A stretch of 64,000 nucleotides of DNA from Mesorhizobium sp. M8A.F.Ca.ET.218.01.1.1 (GTDB lineage: Bacteria > Pseudomonadota > Alphaproteobacteria > Rhizobiales > Rhizobiaceae). Below, one piece after another: positions 35,995-45,350 of this stretch. The stretch spans positions 788,382 through 852,381 of the forward strand of contig NZ_SRUZ01000001.1 of assembly GCF_004791165.1 (NCBI RefSeq). Reading direction: 5' to 3'. Numbering within the stretch: the stretch's first letter is position 1; each line of letters opens with the position of its first letter. The position numbers and the translations under genes are program-made. The notes below the pieces were generated by a model that saw only the letters and a program-made list of their open reading frames with translations, had not been told where the DNA came from and did not search any database.

Positions 35995-36855
35995 ATGGAT
36001 ACGATCAGGATGCCCGAGCGAACCTATTATGCCCCACAGGGGGGCCATCCCGGCCAGAACGAGCTTTTGACCGGGCGCGCCGTCTTCACCGAGGCCTATG
36101 CGGTCATCCCCAAAGGCGTGATGCAGGACATCGTGACCAGCCCGCTGCCGTTCTGGGACAAGACCAGGGCTTGGATCATCGCAAGGCCGCTGTCGGGCTT
36201 TGCCGAGACGTTTTCTCAGTACATCGTCGAGGTTCTGCCGGGCGGCGGCAGCGACCGGCCGGAACCTGACTCCGGCGCCGAAGGCGTGCTGTTCGTGGTC
36301 GAGGGGGAACTCACCGTATCGCTCGCCGGCAAAAAGCATGTGCTTGCCGCCGGTGGCTTTGCCTTCCTGCCGCCGGCAAGCGGCTGGACGGTGCGCAACG
36401 AGAGCAGCGCTGCCGTGCGCTTCCACTGGATCCGCAAGGCCTATGAGGTGGTCGACGGCCTGGACGCGCCGGAAGCCTTCTTCAGCAGCGACCAGCAGGT
36501 GGCGCCGACGCCGATGGCCGGCACCGAGGGCCGCTGGGCGACGACGCGTTTCGTCGATCCGGACGACATGCGCCACGACATGCACGTCACCATCGTCACG
36601 CTCGAGGCGGGCGCGGTCATTCCCTTCGCCGAAACCCATGTCATGGAACATGGGCTCTACGTGCTCGAAGGCAAGGCGGTCTACCGGCTGAACCAGGACT
36701 GGGTCGAGGTCGAGGCCGGCGACTTCATGTGGCTGCGCGCCTTCTGCCCGCAGGCCTGCTATGCCGGCGGCCCCGGAAAATTCCGCTATCTGCTCTACAA
36801 GGACGTCAACCGGCACGCCAAGCTCGGCGGCTATCTCGGGGGCCGCGCGCGGTGA
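35995..36855 (+). CDS. allE: (S)-ureidoglycine aminohydrolase (bicupin)
   Basis: Manganese bicupin of 286 residues that removes ammonia from S-ureidoglycine to give S-ureidoglycolate. Both cupin barrels are visible: the first at GVLFVVEGELTVSLAGKKHV, and the second, metal-binding, at ETHVMEHGLYVLEGKAVY with its His and Glu ligands. The opening PERTYYAPQGGHPGQNELLT is characteristic. It begins 10 bases after the allantoinase fusion and ends overlapping allA (GTGA). Allantoate amidohydrolase, the step before it, is not encoded in the window. Confidence 0.92.
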   Translation: MDTIRMPERTYYAPQGGHPGQNELLTGRAVFTEAYAVIPKGVMQDIVTSPLPFWDKTRAWIIARPLSGFAETFSQYIVEVLPGGGSDRPEPDSGAEGVLFVVEGELTVSLAGKKHVLAAGGFAFLPPASGWTVRNESSAAVRFHWIRKAYEVVDGLDAPEAFFSSDQQVAPTPMAGTEGRWATTRFVDPDDMRHDMHVTIVTLEAGAVIPFAETHVMEHGLYVLEGKAVYRLNQDWVEVEAGDFMWLRAFCPQACYAGGPGKFRYLLYKDVNRHAKLGGYLGGRAR

Positions 36856-37364
36856 GCCGCATCGTCGCGCAGCCGCTGAGCCGCGAAAACTTCGCGCCCT
36901 TCGGCGACGTCATCGATATGGGCGGCGACAACCGCTACCCAATCAATGGCGGCAAGGCGATCCGCTATCATGATCTCGCCACCGCCGAGGCCGCTGGGCC
37001 GAATGCGCGCGTGCTGATCTCGATGGTGCGCGGCACACCCTATGAAATGCCGCTGAAGCTGACCATGGTCGAGCGCCATCCGCTCGGCAGCCAGGCTTTC
37101 ATCCCGCTGTCGCCACGGCCGTTTCTGGTCGTCGTCTGCCACGATACCAAGGACGGGCCGGGCGAACCGCATGGCTTCATCGCCGCGCCCGGACAGGGCA
37201 TCAACTACAAGCGCAATCTCTGGCACGGTGTGCTGACGCCGATCGGCGAGGAACAGGATTTCCTCATCGTCGATCGCGGCGGCGATGGCTCCAACCTCGA
37301 AGAGTTTCACTTCTCGCACCCTTACGAAATCCACCTTCCCAGAAAGCCCGAGATTTCATCATGA
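36852..37364 (+). CDS. allA: ureidoglycolate lyase
   Basis: Enzyme of 170 residues splitting ureidoglycolate into glyoxylate and urea. Family features are RENFAPFGDVIDMG, the central SMVRGTPYEMPLKLTMVERH, the active-site strand GINYKRNLWHGVLTPI and FLIVDRGGDGSNLEE. GTG 36852 overlaps the upstream stop, and its own stop overlaps the next gene (ATGA), so translation is coupled along the operon. It closes the pathway from purines to glyoxylate within this island. Confidence 0.94.
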   Translation: MSRIVAQPLSRENFAPFGDVIDMGGDNRYPINGGKAIRYHDLATAEAAGPNARVLISMVRGTPYEMPLKLTMVERHPLGSQAFIPLSPRPFLVVVCHDTKDGPGEPHGFIAAPGQGINYKRNLWHGVLTPIGEEQDFLIVDRGGDGSNLEEFHFSHPYEIHLPRKPEISS

Positions 37365-37954
37365 CCGACATTTCGCTGATCGACCGCCTGCTCGACGTGA
37401 TCGAGCACGACATCGTGCCGAAGACGGCAGAAGGCGTCGCCCATGGCAACAAGCTGTTCGGCGCGGCGATCCTGCGCAAGGACGACCGGTCGCTGGTGCT
37501 GGCCGAGACCAACAACGAGATGGAAAACCCGCTCTGGCATGGCGAGGTGCATTGCCTGAAGCGTTTTTACGAGATGCCCAGAGCCGAACGCGTCGACACG
37601 AAAGAGGCCATCTTCATTGCCACGCATGAGCCGTGCTCGCTCTGCCTGTCGGCGATCACCTGGACCGGTTTCGACAATTTCTACTATTTGTTCAGCCACG
37701 AGGACTCGCGCGACAGTTTTGCCATCCCGCATGATCTCAAAATTCTGAAAGAGGTCTTCACTCTCGACCCTGGCGGCTACAATGCCGAGAACGCCTATTG
37801 GAAAAGCTTTTCGATCCGTCGGCTGGTGCGGGCCCTCCCCGAGGCCGAGCGCGCGAGGCTGGAGACGCGGATCGGCAGGATTTCCGCACGCTATGACGAA
37901 CTGTCCGACGCCTATCAGGCGAACAAGGCCGCAAACGACATTCCGCTGAGTTGA
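37361..37954 (+). CDS. CDA-superfamily deaminase of the purine operon
   Basis: Zinc deaminase-fold protein of 197 residues. The zinc motif HGEVHC (HxE) and THEPCSLCLSA (PCxxC) are complete, so it is probably active. It starts within the allA stop (ATGA) and is therefore a dedicated member of the purine operon. It is longer than a typical cytidine or tRNA-adenosine deaminase, with a helical C-terminal extension (ARLETRIGRISARYDELSDA). The substrate could be a purine or a pathway intermediate such as an aminated ureide; guanine is already covered by guaD. Function unknown. Confidence 0.85.
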   Translation: MTDISLIDRLLDVIEHDIVPKTAEGVAHGNKLFGAAILRKDDRSLVLAETNNEMENPLWHGEVHCLKRFYEMPRAERVDTKEAIFIATHEPCSLCLSAITWTGFDNFYYLFSHEDSRDSFAIPHDLKILKEVFTLDPGGYNAENAYWKSFSIRRLVRALPEAERARLETRIGRISARYDELSDAYQANKAANDIPLS

Positions 37955-38029
37955 TGGTATGAGACAAGTCGCATATTTCGCTGCTCCAGTCGCGAATGGC
38001 GATTGAAAGTTTTCGTGCCGCGGAGCGTT

Positions 38030-40024
38030 ATGCCTGCCATGAAAACCATCACCGAATTTCCCCGTAAGGTCGTCGAATTTCCCGACATGGGTATCGTCAT
38101 GCCCGATGGCTGCCGGTTGTCGGCGCGGGTGTGGATGCCGGAGGATGCGGGCGACGATCCGGTACCTGTCATCCTTGAGCATCTGCCCTACCGCAAGCGC
38201 GACGGAACGATCTTTCGTGATCAGCTTACCCATCCCTATTTCGCCGGCCACGGCTACGCCTCGATCCGCGTCGACATGCGCGGCAATGGCGATTCCGAAG
38301 GGCTGATGGACGACGAATATTCCGAGCAGGAACTGCAGGACGCCTGCGATGTCATCGCCTGGGCGGCGGCGCAGCCCTGGTGCAACGGCAATGTCGGCAT
38401 GATGGGCATCTCTTGGGGCGGCTTCAACTGCCTGCAGGTGGCGGCCAAACAGCCGCCGGCGCTCAAGGCGGTTATCAGCCTGTGCTCGACCGTCGACCGC
38501 TATGCCGACGACATCCACTACAAGGGCGGCTGCCTTTTGAACGAGAATTTCGGCTGGGCCTCGACCATGCTGTCCTATTCGTCGCGGCCACCGGATCCGC
38601 TGATTGCCGGCGACAACCGCTGGCGCGATCTGTGGCTGAGACGGCTGGAGAACCAGTCCTTCCTTTTGCCGCTCTGGCTCAGCCACCAGCATCGCGACGC
38701 CTACTGGAAACGCGGTTCGATCTGCGAGGATTTTTCCGCAATCAAAGCCGCAGTGCTGTCGATCGGCGGCTGGCATGACGGCTACCGCAACACGATCTCG
38801 CACCTCGTCACCAACATCGAGGCACCGGTCAAGGGCATCGTTGGACCGTGGATACACAAATACCCGCACTATGCGGGCCCCAAGCCGGCCATCGGCTTCC
38901 TGCAGGAAGCGCTGCGCTGGTGGGACCACTGGCTGAAGGGCGCCGAGACCGGCGTCGAGGCCGATCCCGACTATCGCGCCTATGTGATGGACAGCGTGCG
39001 CCCCGCTCGCTGGCATCCGGAGCGGCCCGGCCGCTGGATAGCCGAGCAGGAATGGCCGTCGTCCAACATAACGATTGAAACGATCGAACTCGTTTCCGCT
39101 GATGCAGGACCTTCCATCGTCGCTTCGCCGCAGACCTGCGGGCTTGCCGGCGGCGAATACTTTCCCTTCACCTTCGGCCCGGAATTGCCTGGTGACCAGC
39201 GCCCTGACGACGGGCTGTCGGCGTGTTTCGACCAGCCTGAGCTCACCAAGCCGATCGAGATCGTCGGCGCGCCGGAGCTTGAGATCCAGTTTGCCTCCGA
39301 TCGGCCCCAGGCCAACATCGCGGTCCGGCTTTGCGACGTGCATCCCGACGGCGCCTCGGAACTTATCTCCTATGGCGTGCTCAATCTGACGCACCGCAAG
39401 TCGCATGAATTCCCCGAGGCGCTGGTCCCAGGGGAGACGGTTTCGGCGCGTGTCGTGCTCGATCAATGTGCCTACCGCGTGCCGGCCGGGCATCGTTTGC
39501 GCGTCGCCGTTTCGACCGCCTACTGGCCTGCCATCTGGCCCTCGCCGGAGCCGGTACGGCTGACCTTGTCGGCGGCCTCGCTATCAGTGCCGCTGCGCCT
39601 GCTCGCAACAGGCGACGAAGTCGTCTTCGGCGAACCGGAAGGCGCCACGCCCTGGGCGACCGAGACGGTTCGACCCGCCAAGTCCGAACGCCATGTCGAC
39701 CGCGACGAAAAGACGGGAATCGTCACGCTTTCCATTGCGGATGATTTCGGCGAGGTGCGTGATCTCGACCACGGCCTTGTCAACGGCAGCATCGCCCGCG
39801 AAACCTGGACCATCCATCCTGACGATCCTCTGTCAGCCTCCGGGAAAACACATTGGACGCAGACCCTGTCGCGAAATGGATGGTCGGTCCGTACCGAGAC
39901 ATGGGCGCAGATGCGGTCGGATGCGCAAAACTTCATCGTCAGCGCCAGAATCGAGGCCTACGAAGGCGAAAACCTCGTCTTCGAGCGCGATTTCGACGAA
40001 AGGGTCCCGCGCGCGCTGGTCTGA
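38030..40024 (+). CDS. CocE/NonD family (peptidase S15) hydrolase
   Basis: Alpha/beta hydrolase of about 664 residues with the S15 layout. The catalytic domain has GHGYASIRVDMRGNGDSEG and the nucleophile elbow MGISWGGFNCLQ; the Asp/His region is around SIGGWHDGYRNT and WIHKYPHYAG. A C-terminal jelly-roll domain follows (IEIVGAPELEIQFASDRPQA). Relatives cleave X-Pro dipeptides, cocaine esters or acylated antibiotics. ATG 38030 lies just after GGAG; ATG 38039 is the alternative. There is no signal peptide. It precedes a peptide-type ABC importer and probably processes the imported compound. Confidence 0.88.
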   Translation: MPAMKTITEFPRKVVEFPDMGIVMPDGCRLSARVWMPEDAGDDPVPVILEHLPYRKRDGTIFRDQLTHPYFAGHGYASIRVDMRGNGDSEGLMDDEYSEQELQDACDVIAWAAAQPWCNGNVGMMGISWGGFNCLQVAAKQPPALKAVISLCSTVDRYADDIHYKGGCLLNENFGWASTMLSYSSRPPDPLIAGDNRWRDLWLRRLENQSFLLPLWLSHQHRDAYWKRGSICEDFSAIKAAVLSIGGWHDGYRNTISHLVTNIEAPVKGIVGPWIHKYPHYAGPKPAIGFLQEALRWWDHWLKGAETGVEADPDYRAYVMDSVRPARWHPERPGRWIAEQEWPSSNITIETIELVSADAGPSIVASPQTCGLAGGEYFPFTFGPELPGDQRPDDGLSACFDQPELTKPIEIVGAPELEIQFASDRPQANIAVRLCDVHPDGASELISYGVLNLTHRKSHEFPEALVPGETVSARVVLDQCAYRVPAGHRLRVAVSTAYWPAIWPSPEPVRLTLSAASLSVPLRLLATGDEVVFGEPEGATPWATETVRPAKSERHVDRDEKTGIVTLSIADDFGEVRDLDHGLVNGSIARETWTIHPDDPLSASGKTHWTQTLSRNGWSVRTETWAQMRSDAQNFIVSARIEAYEGENLVFERDFDERVPRALV

Positions 40025-40044
40025 GTGCTGAAACCGTTGGTCCA

Positions 40045-40081
40045 AATGCGACGTGCGATTTACGCCACGGCATGTCGCATT
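40045..40081. promoter_or_regulatory. inverted repeat AATGCGAC..GTCGCATT upstream of the ABC operon
   Basis: Exact 8-base inverted repeat (40045-40052 and 40074-40081) separated by 21 bases, in the gap between the hydrolase and the first binding-protein gene. A related GTCGCATAT occurs upstream of the hydrolase near 37970. It may be a regulator site; it could also be chance. Confidence 0.3.
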
Positions 40082-40178
40082 CGGTCTTGCTTACCGCTTT
40101 CCCTTGCGGTCATTATTCCCCTCACAAGAAGCAAGAAAATCGACCAGAGAGTCGAACCAACAGAGTGAGGAACTCAAA

Positions 40179-41765
40179 ATGTCGAATGAACTCGAATTCC
40201 TTAGCCGGCGCGTTGCAGCAGGCAAGCTGAGCCGTCGTGATTTTCTCGGCCGGGCGGCAGCGCTCGGCATCGCCGCACCCTTCGCCAACTCGCTGCTTTC
40301 AAGCGCGGCGCGGGCGGCCGGTCCGGTCAAGGGCGGCACGCTGAAGGCCGGCCTGGTCGGCGGTGAATCCACCAACAGTCTCGATCCGGCCCTGTTCATG
40401 ACCCAGGTGCCGTTCGCCTTCGGCAAGTGCTGGGGCGAAATGATCGTCGAGCTGTCGCCCGACGGCAAGCTCGAGAACCGCATCGCCGAGGAGATCGGCT
40501 CGTCCAAGGACGCCAAGACCTGGACGCTGAAGATCCGCGACGGCGTCGAATTCCACAACGGCAAGAAAGTGACCGCCGAGGACGTCGCCGCGACGCTCGA
40601 GCGCCATTCGGACGAGAAATCGAAATCCGGCGCGCTCGGCTACATGAAGGGCATCGATACCATCAAGGCCAGCGGCAAGGAAGTGGTGCTGACGCTGAAG
40701 GAGGCCAATGCCGACCTTCCCTACCTGCTCAGCGACTATCACCTGATCGTCCAGCCGAACGGCGGCAAGGACAAGGCCGACGCCGGCATCTCGGCCGGAC
40801 CCTATAAGGTCACCACCAACGAGCCCGGCGTGCGCCATGGCGGCGAGCGCTTCGCCAATTACTGGCAGAGCGACAAGATGGGTCATGCCGACCAGATCGA
40901 GATCATCGTCATCAACGATGCGACTGCGCGCACGGCGGCCCTGCAGGGTGGCCAGGTCAACATGATCAACCGCGTCGAGCCGAAGATCGTCGACCTGATC
41001 AAGCGCGTGCCTGGTGTAACCATCCGCAACCATGCGGGTCCGGGCCATTACGTGTTCATCATGCATTGCAACACGGCGCCGTTCGACAACAACGACCTCA
41101 GGATGGCGCTGAAGCTGGCGATCGACCGCGAGGAGATGCTGAACAAGGTGCTGCGCGGCTATGGCTCGCTCGGCAACGACTTCCCGATCAACGCGTCCTA
41201 TCCGCTTTTCACCGAGATCGAGCAGCGCAAATACGATCCCGACAAGGCCAAATTCCACTACAAGAAGTCCGGTCATGACGGCGCCGTGCTGCTCAGGACC
41301 TCGGACGTCGCCTTCCCGGGCGCTGTCGATGCGTCCCAGCTCTTCCAGCAGAGCGCGGCCAAGGCCGGCATCAAGATCGAGCTCAAGCGCGAGCCCGGCG
41401 ACGGCTACTGGAACGAGGTCTGGAACAAGCAGCCCTTCTGCGCTTCCTATTGGGGCGGCCGCTCGACGCAGGACCAGATGTACTCGACCGCCTACCTGTC
41501 GACCGCCGACTGGAACGACACGCGTTTCAAGCGCCCGGATTTCGACAAGATGGTGCTGGCGGCGCGCGCCGAACTCGACGAGGCCAAGCGCAAGCAGATG
41601 TACCACGATATGGCGGTCATGGTGCGCGACGAAGGCGGTCTGATCCTGCCGATGTTCAACCAGTTCATCGACGCCACCGGCGCCAAGGTCGATGGCTGGG
41701 TGGACGACCCGCATCAGGAGCTGATGAACGGCTACGCCCTGGCGAAGTGCTGGCTGCAGGCCTGA
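40179..41765 (+). CDS. ABC transporter substrate-binding protein, family 5 (paralogue 1)
   Basis: Periplasmic dipeptide/nickel-type binding protein of 528 residues. The N-terminus LSRRDFLGRAAALGIAAPF is a twin-arginine signal, so it is probably exported folded. The SBP_bac_5 core is normal (LENRIAEEIGSSKDAKTWTL, VEFHNGKKVTAEDVAATLER, ATAR..GGQVNMINRVEP). ATG 40179 follows GTGAGGAACTCAAA. It leads the ABC operon 17 bases before the first permease. A near-identical-length paralogue follows the operon at 45351. Confidence 0.92.
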   Translation: MSNELEFLSRRVAAGKLSRRDFLGRAAALGIAAPFANSLLSSAARAAGPVKGGTLKAGLVGGESTNSLDPALFMTQVPFAFGKCWGEMIVELSPDGKLENRIAEEIGSSKDAKTWTLKIRDGVEFHNGKKVTAEDVAATLERHSDEKSKSGALGYMKGIDTIKASGKEVVLTLKEANADLPYLLSDYHLIVQPNGGKDKADAGISAGPYKVTTNEPGVRHGGERFANYWQSDKMGHADQIEIIVINDATARTAALQGGQVNMINRVEPKIVDLIKRVPGVTIRNHAGPGHYVFIMHCNTAPFDNNDLRMALKLAIDREEMLNKVLRGYGSLGNDFPINASYPLFTEIEQRKYDPDKAKFHYKKSGHDGAVLLRTSDVAFPGAVDASQLFQQSAAKAGIKIELKREPGDGYWNEVWNKQPFCASYWGGRSTQDQMYSTAYLSTADWNDTRFKRPDFDKMVLAARAELDEAKRKQMYHDMAVMVRDEGGLILPMFNQFIDATGAKVDGWVDDPHQELMNGYALAKCWLQA

Positions 41766-41781
41766 GTCCGGCTTTGCGGAT

Positions 41782-42741
41782 ATGTCTTCACCCATCCTGA
41801 AACTAATCGCCCAGCGCATCGCGCTGGGCATCCTCCTTTTGTTGGCCATTTCGGTCCTGATCTTTGCCGGCACGCAAATCCTGCCCGGCGACGTCGCGCA
41901 AGCCATTCTGGGACAATCGGCGACACCGGAGTCGCTCGCCAATCTGCGCGAGCAGCTTGGACTGAACGACCCCGCCTATATCAGGTACTTCCATTGGCTC
42001 GGCGGCGTCTTGACCGGGGACCTCGGCACGGCGATGTCGAGCGGGCAGGATATCGCAACCTCAATCAAGGGCCGGCTGTGGAACACGCTGTTCCTCGCCT
42101 TCTGGGCGGCGATCGTGGCCGTGCCGCTGGCAATCATCCTTGGGCTGATCGCGGTGCGCTATCGCAATGGCTGGGTCGACAAGCTGATCTCCGGACTGGC
42201 GCTTGCCTCGACCTCGTTCCCGGAATTCTTCATCGGCTATCTCCTGGTCTATTTTCTCGCGGTGAAATGGCAGATCTTTCCCGCCATCTCGACTGTCTAT
42301 GACGGCATGCCTTTCGGCGAACGCATGCAGGCCATCGCGCTGCCGGCCACGGCGCTGACGCTGGTAGTGCTCGCGCACATGATGCGCATGACGCGTGCGG
42401 CGATCCTCAACGTCATGCAGTCGGCTTATGTCGAAACGGCGGAACTCAAAGGGCTTTCAGCCTTCTCCGTCATCCGCAGGCACGCCTTCCCGAATGCCAT
42501 CGCGCCGATCATCAATGTCGTCATGCTGAACCTCGCCTATCTCATCGTCGGCGTTGTCGTGGTCGAGGTGATCTTCGTCTATCCCGGCATGGGACAGTAT
42601 CTGGTCGACCACGTCACCAAGCGCGACGTGCCGGTGGTGCAGGCGGTCGGCCTGATCTTCGCCGCCGTCTACATCAGCCTCAACATCATCGCGGACATTT
42701 CGGCGATCGTCGCCAATCCGCGTCTCAGACATCCAAAGTGA
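41782..42741 (+). CDS. peptide-type ABC transporter permease (DppB-like)
   Basis: Inner-membrane permease of 319 residues with six predicted helices. The N-terminal signature LKLIAQRIALGILLLLAISV and the periplasmic TPESLANLREQLGLNDP are typical of DppB/OppB, and the coupling EAA loop is ETAELKGLSAFSVIRRHAFP. It pairs with the DppC-like permease 10 bases downstream and with the fused ATPase. The substrate is set by the two binding proteins of this locus and is unknown. Confidence 0.93.
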   Translation: MSSPILKLIAQRIALGILLLLAISVLIFAGTQILPGDVAQAILGQSATPESLANLREQLGLNDPAYIRYFHWLGGVLTGDLGTAMSSGQDIATSIKGRLWNTLFLAFWAAIVAVPLAIILGLIAVRYRNGWVDKLISGLALASTSFPEFFIGYLLVYFLAVKWQIFPAISTVYDGMPFGERMQAIALPATALTLVVLAHMMRMTRAAILNVMQSAYVETAELKGLSAFSVIRRHAFPNAIAPIINVVMLNLAYLIVGVVVVEVIFVYPGMGQYLVDHVTKRDVPVVQAVGLIFAAVYISLNIIADISAIVANPRLRHPK

Positions 42742-42751
42742 GGGGGCGGGC

Positions 42752-43576
42752 ATGCTCGATATAAAACGCATCCCCATCCCCGCTCTGATCGGCCTGGTGC
42801 TGACAGCCCTGTTCGTGCTCGCGGCGATCCTCGCGCCGTGGATTTCGCCCCACGACAATGCCGAGATCGTCGGCGACGTCTGGGAACCGATGTCGGCGGC
42901 GCATTGGCTTGGCACCGACAATCTCGGCCGCGATCTCTTGTCGCGCATGATCTACGGCGCCCGGATCACCCTGTTCATCGCCGTGCTGGCCACCGCGCTG
43001 TCGTTCTCGCTCGGCGCCATACTGGGTTTTTCGGCGGCTGTGTTCGGCGGCTGGTTCGACACGATCCTGTCCCGCCTCGTCGATCTCCTGATGTCGATCC
43101 CGACACTGATCATGGCCCTGGTCGTGCTCTCCGTGCTGCCGACCAACCTGGTGACGCTGATCCTGGTGATGGGCATTCTCGATTCGACGCGCGTCTATCG
43201 CCTGGCGCGCGCAGTCGCCGTCGACATCAACGTCATGGACTATGTCGAAGCGGCCAAGCTGCGCGGCGAAGGCAGCGCCTGGATCATCTTCCGCGAGATC
43301 CTGCCCAACGCGCTGTCGCCGCTGGTCTCCGAGCTCGGCCTGCGCTTTATCTACGCGGTGCTGTTCCTGTCGACGCTGTCCTTTCTCGGTCTCGGCGTGC
43401 AACCGCCAGACGCCGACTGGGGCGGCATGGTCAAGGAGAACAAGGACGGCATCGTCTTCGGCATCGCCGCCGCGCTCATTCCCGCGGCCGCGATCGCGGC
43501 CCTGGCGATCTCGGTCAACCTAGTGGCCGACTGGGTACTGAACCGCACGACAAGCCTGAAGGGAGGACGCGGCTGA
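42752..43576 (+). CDS. peptide-type ABC transporter permease (DppC-like)
   Basis: Second permease of the importer, 274 residues. LGTDNLGRDLLSRMIYGARI is the diagnostic DppC/OppC motif after helix one, and the EAA coupling loop is YVEAAKLRGEGSAWIIFRE. The end LSFLGLGVQPPDADWGGMV is also conserved. Its stop shares one base with the ATPase start (TGATG), so the stoichiometry of both is translationally linked. Confidence 0.94.
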   Translation: MLDIKRIPIPALIGLVLTALFVLAAILAPWISPHDNAEIVGDVWEPMSAAHWLGTDNLGRDLLSRMIYGARITLFIAVLATALSFSLGAILGFSAAVFGGWFDTILSRLVDLLMSIPTLIMALVVLSVLPTNLVTLILVMGILDSTRVYRLARAVAVDINVMDYVEAAKLRGEGSAWIIFREILPNALSPLVSELGLRFIYAVLFLSTLSFLGLGVQPPDADWGGMVKENKDGIVFGIAAALIPAAAIAALAISVNLVADWVLNRTTSLKGGRG

Positions 43577-45231
43577 TGGCTGACGGCAAGGCAAAGTCCA
43601 CTCCCCTGCTCGACATCCGCAATTTGCGCATCGAGGCGACGGTCTATCCGCCTGGTGAGGCGCCGAAGACCATCACGCTGGTCCACGACGTGTCGCTGAC
43701 GCTGGAGAAGGGCAAGGTGCTGGGCCTGATCGGCGAATCCGGCGCCGGCAAGTCGACGATCGGCCTGTCGTCGATGGGCTATGGCCGCGGCGGCGTGCGC
43801 ATCACCGGCGGCGAAGTCATTCTCAACGGCCGTGACATCCTGAAGGGCGGCAAGGACGAATTCCGCAAGCTGCGCGGCCGCGAGGTCTGCTATGTCGCGC
43901 AATCGGCGGCAGCCGCCTTCAATCCGGCGCACAGGCTGATGGACCAGGTTGTGGAAGCCACGCTGCTGCATGGCACGGCAACGCGCGCGGACGCCGAGAA
44001 GCGGGCCGTCGCGCTGTTCAAGAAGCTCAGCCTGCCCAATCCGGAAACCATTGGCGAACGCTTTCCGCACCAGGTGTCGGGCGGCCAGCTGCAGCGCGTC
44101 ATGACGGCGATGGCGCTGTGCTCCGAACCCGACCTGATCGTCTTCGACGAGCCGACCACAGCGCTCGACGTGACGACGCAGATCGACGTGCTGTCGGCGA
44201 TCAAGGACGCCATCCGCGACACCCATGTGGCGGCGCTCTACATCACCCATGACCTTGCCGTCGTCGCCCAGGTCTCCGACGAGATCATGGTGCTGCGCCA
44301 CGGCCGGCTGGTCGAATGGGGAGGCACCCGCCAGATCATCAAGGAGCCTCGCCAGGAATACACCAACGCGCTGGTCTCGGTGCACGAGATAGAGCATGCC
44401 GAACAGAATCCGGGCGCGACACCGTTCCTGTCGGTCAAGAACGTCACCGCCGCCTATGGCGGCGGCCAGGTCAAAGTGCTCAAGAACGTTTCGGTCGACA
44501 TCTATCCGGGCCAGACGCTGGCCGTGGTTGGCGAATCCGGTTCCGGTAAATCGACGCTGGCGCGCGCCATCACCGGCCTGTTGCCGCCCGAGCAGGGCAA
44601 TGTGACCTTCGACGGGCGCCCGCTGGCCAACCGGCTTGCCGACCGGCCGAAGGAGGATCTGCGCCAGTTGCAGATGATCTACCAGATGGCCGACGTGGCG
44701 ATGAACCCGCGCCAGACCGTCGGCACCATCATCGGCCGGCCGCTCGAATTCTATTTCGGCATCCGCGGCAGGGAACGCGACCGGCGTGTGGCCGAGCTGC
44801 TCGACGAGATCGAGATGGGCAAGGGCTTCGTCGACCGCTATCCGGCCGAGCTTTCGGGGGGCCAGAAGCAGCGCGTCTGCATCGCCCGCTCGCTCGCCGC
44901 CAAGCCGAAGCTGATCATCTGCGACGAGGTGACATCGGCTCTCGACCCGTTGGTGGCCAACGGCATCCTCAAGCTGCTGCTCAACCTGCAGCAGCACGAA
45001 AAGGTCGCCTACCTGTTCATCACCCACGATCTGGCGACGGTGAAGTCGATCGCCGATTCGATCGCGGTGATGTATCGCGGCGAAGTGGTGCGCTACGGCT
45101 CCAAGAGCAAGGTGCTCACACCGCCCTTCGACGCCTATACCGACCTGTTGTTGTCGTCTGTTCCGGAGATGGAGATCGGCTGGTTGGAAAAGGCGATCAA
45201 GGGGCGGCGCATGGCCAGCGCGGGGAACTAA
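43576..45231 (+). CDS. fused dual ABC ATPase (DppD-DppF type)
   Basis: ATP-binding protein of 551 residues carrying both ATPase modules on one chain. Module one has Walker A GESGAGKST, signature VSGGQLQRV and Walker B LIVFDEPTTALD. Module two has GESGSGKST, LSGGQKQRVCIARSL and LIICDEVTSALD. The signature glycines and catalytic Glu are intact in both. It powers the permease pair just upstream. The start ATG overlaps the DppC stop by one base. Confidence 0.94.
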   Translation: MADGKAKSTPLLDIRNLRIEATVYPPGEAPKTITLVHDVSLTLEKGKVLGLIGESGAGKSTIGLSSMGYGRGGVRITGGEVILNGRDILKGGKDEFRKLRGREVCYVAQSAAAAFNPAHRLMDQVVEATLLHGTATRADAEKRAVALFKKLSLPNPETIGERFPHQVSGGQLQRVMTAMALCSEPDLIVFDEPTTALDVTTQIDVLSAIKDAIRDTHVAALYITHDLAVVAQVSDEIMVLRHGRLVEWGGTRQIIKEPRQEYTNALVSVHEIEHAEQNPGATPFLSVKNVTAAYGGGQVKVLKNVSVDIYPGQTLAVVGESGSGKSTLARAITGLLPPEQGNVTFDGRPLANRLADRPKEDLRQLQMIYQMADVAMNPRQTVGTIIGRPLEFYFGIRGRERDRRVAELLDEIEMGKGFVDRYPAELSGGQKQRVCIARSLAAKPKLIICDEVTSALDPLVANGILKLLLNLQQHEKVAYLFITHDLATVKSIADSIAVMYRGEVVRYGSKSKVLTPPFDAYTDLLLSSVPEMEIGWLEKAIKGRRMASAGN

Positions 45232-45350
45232 TCAGCCAGCTGCCGCCAGCCGGGGAGATGGCGGCCGTCATCCGCATGCAGCACTAGGGCGCCACACGTC
45301 CTCCGGACGGGCGCCACTGGTGTGACGTTATTTTCAACAAGGGGCAGGAC

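Noticed and set aside
37322..39493. 723-codon open frame on the minus strand opposite allA, the deaminase and the S15 hydrolase
   Set aside because: It is the mirror of three well-supported plus-strand genes; its translation is low-complexity and Arg/His/Asp-rich with no family motifs, a usual result of high GC third positions.
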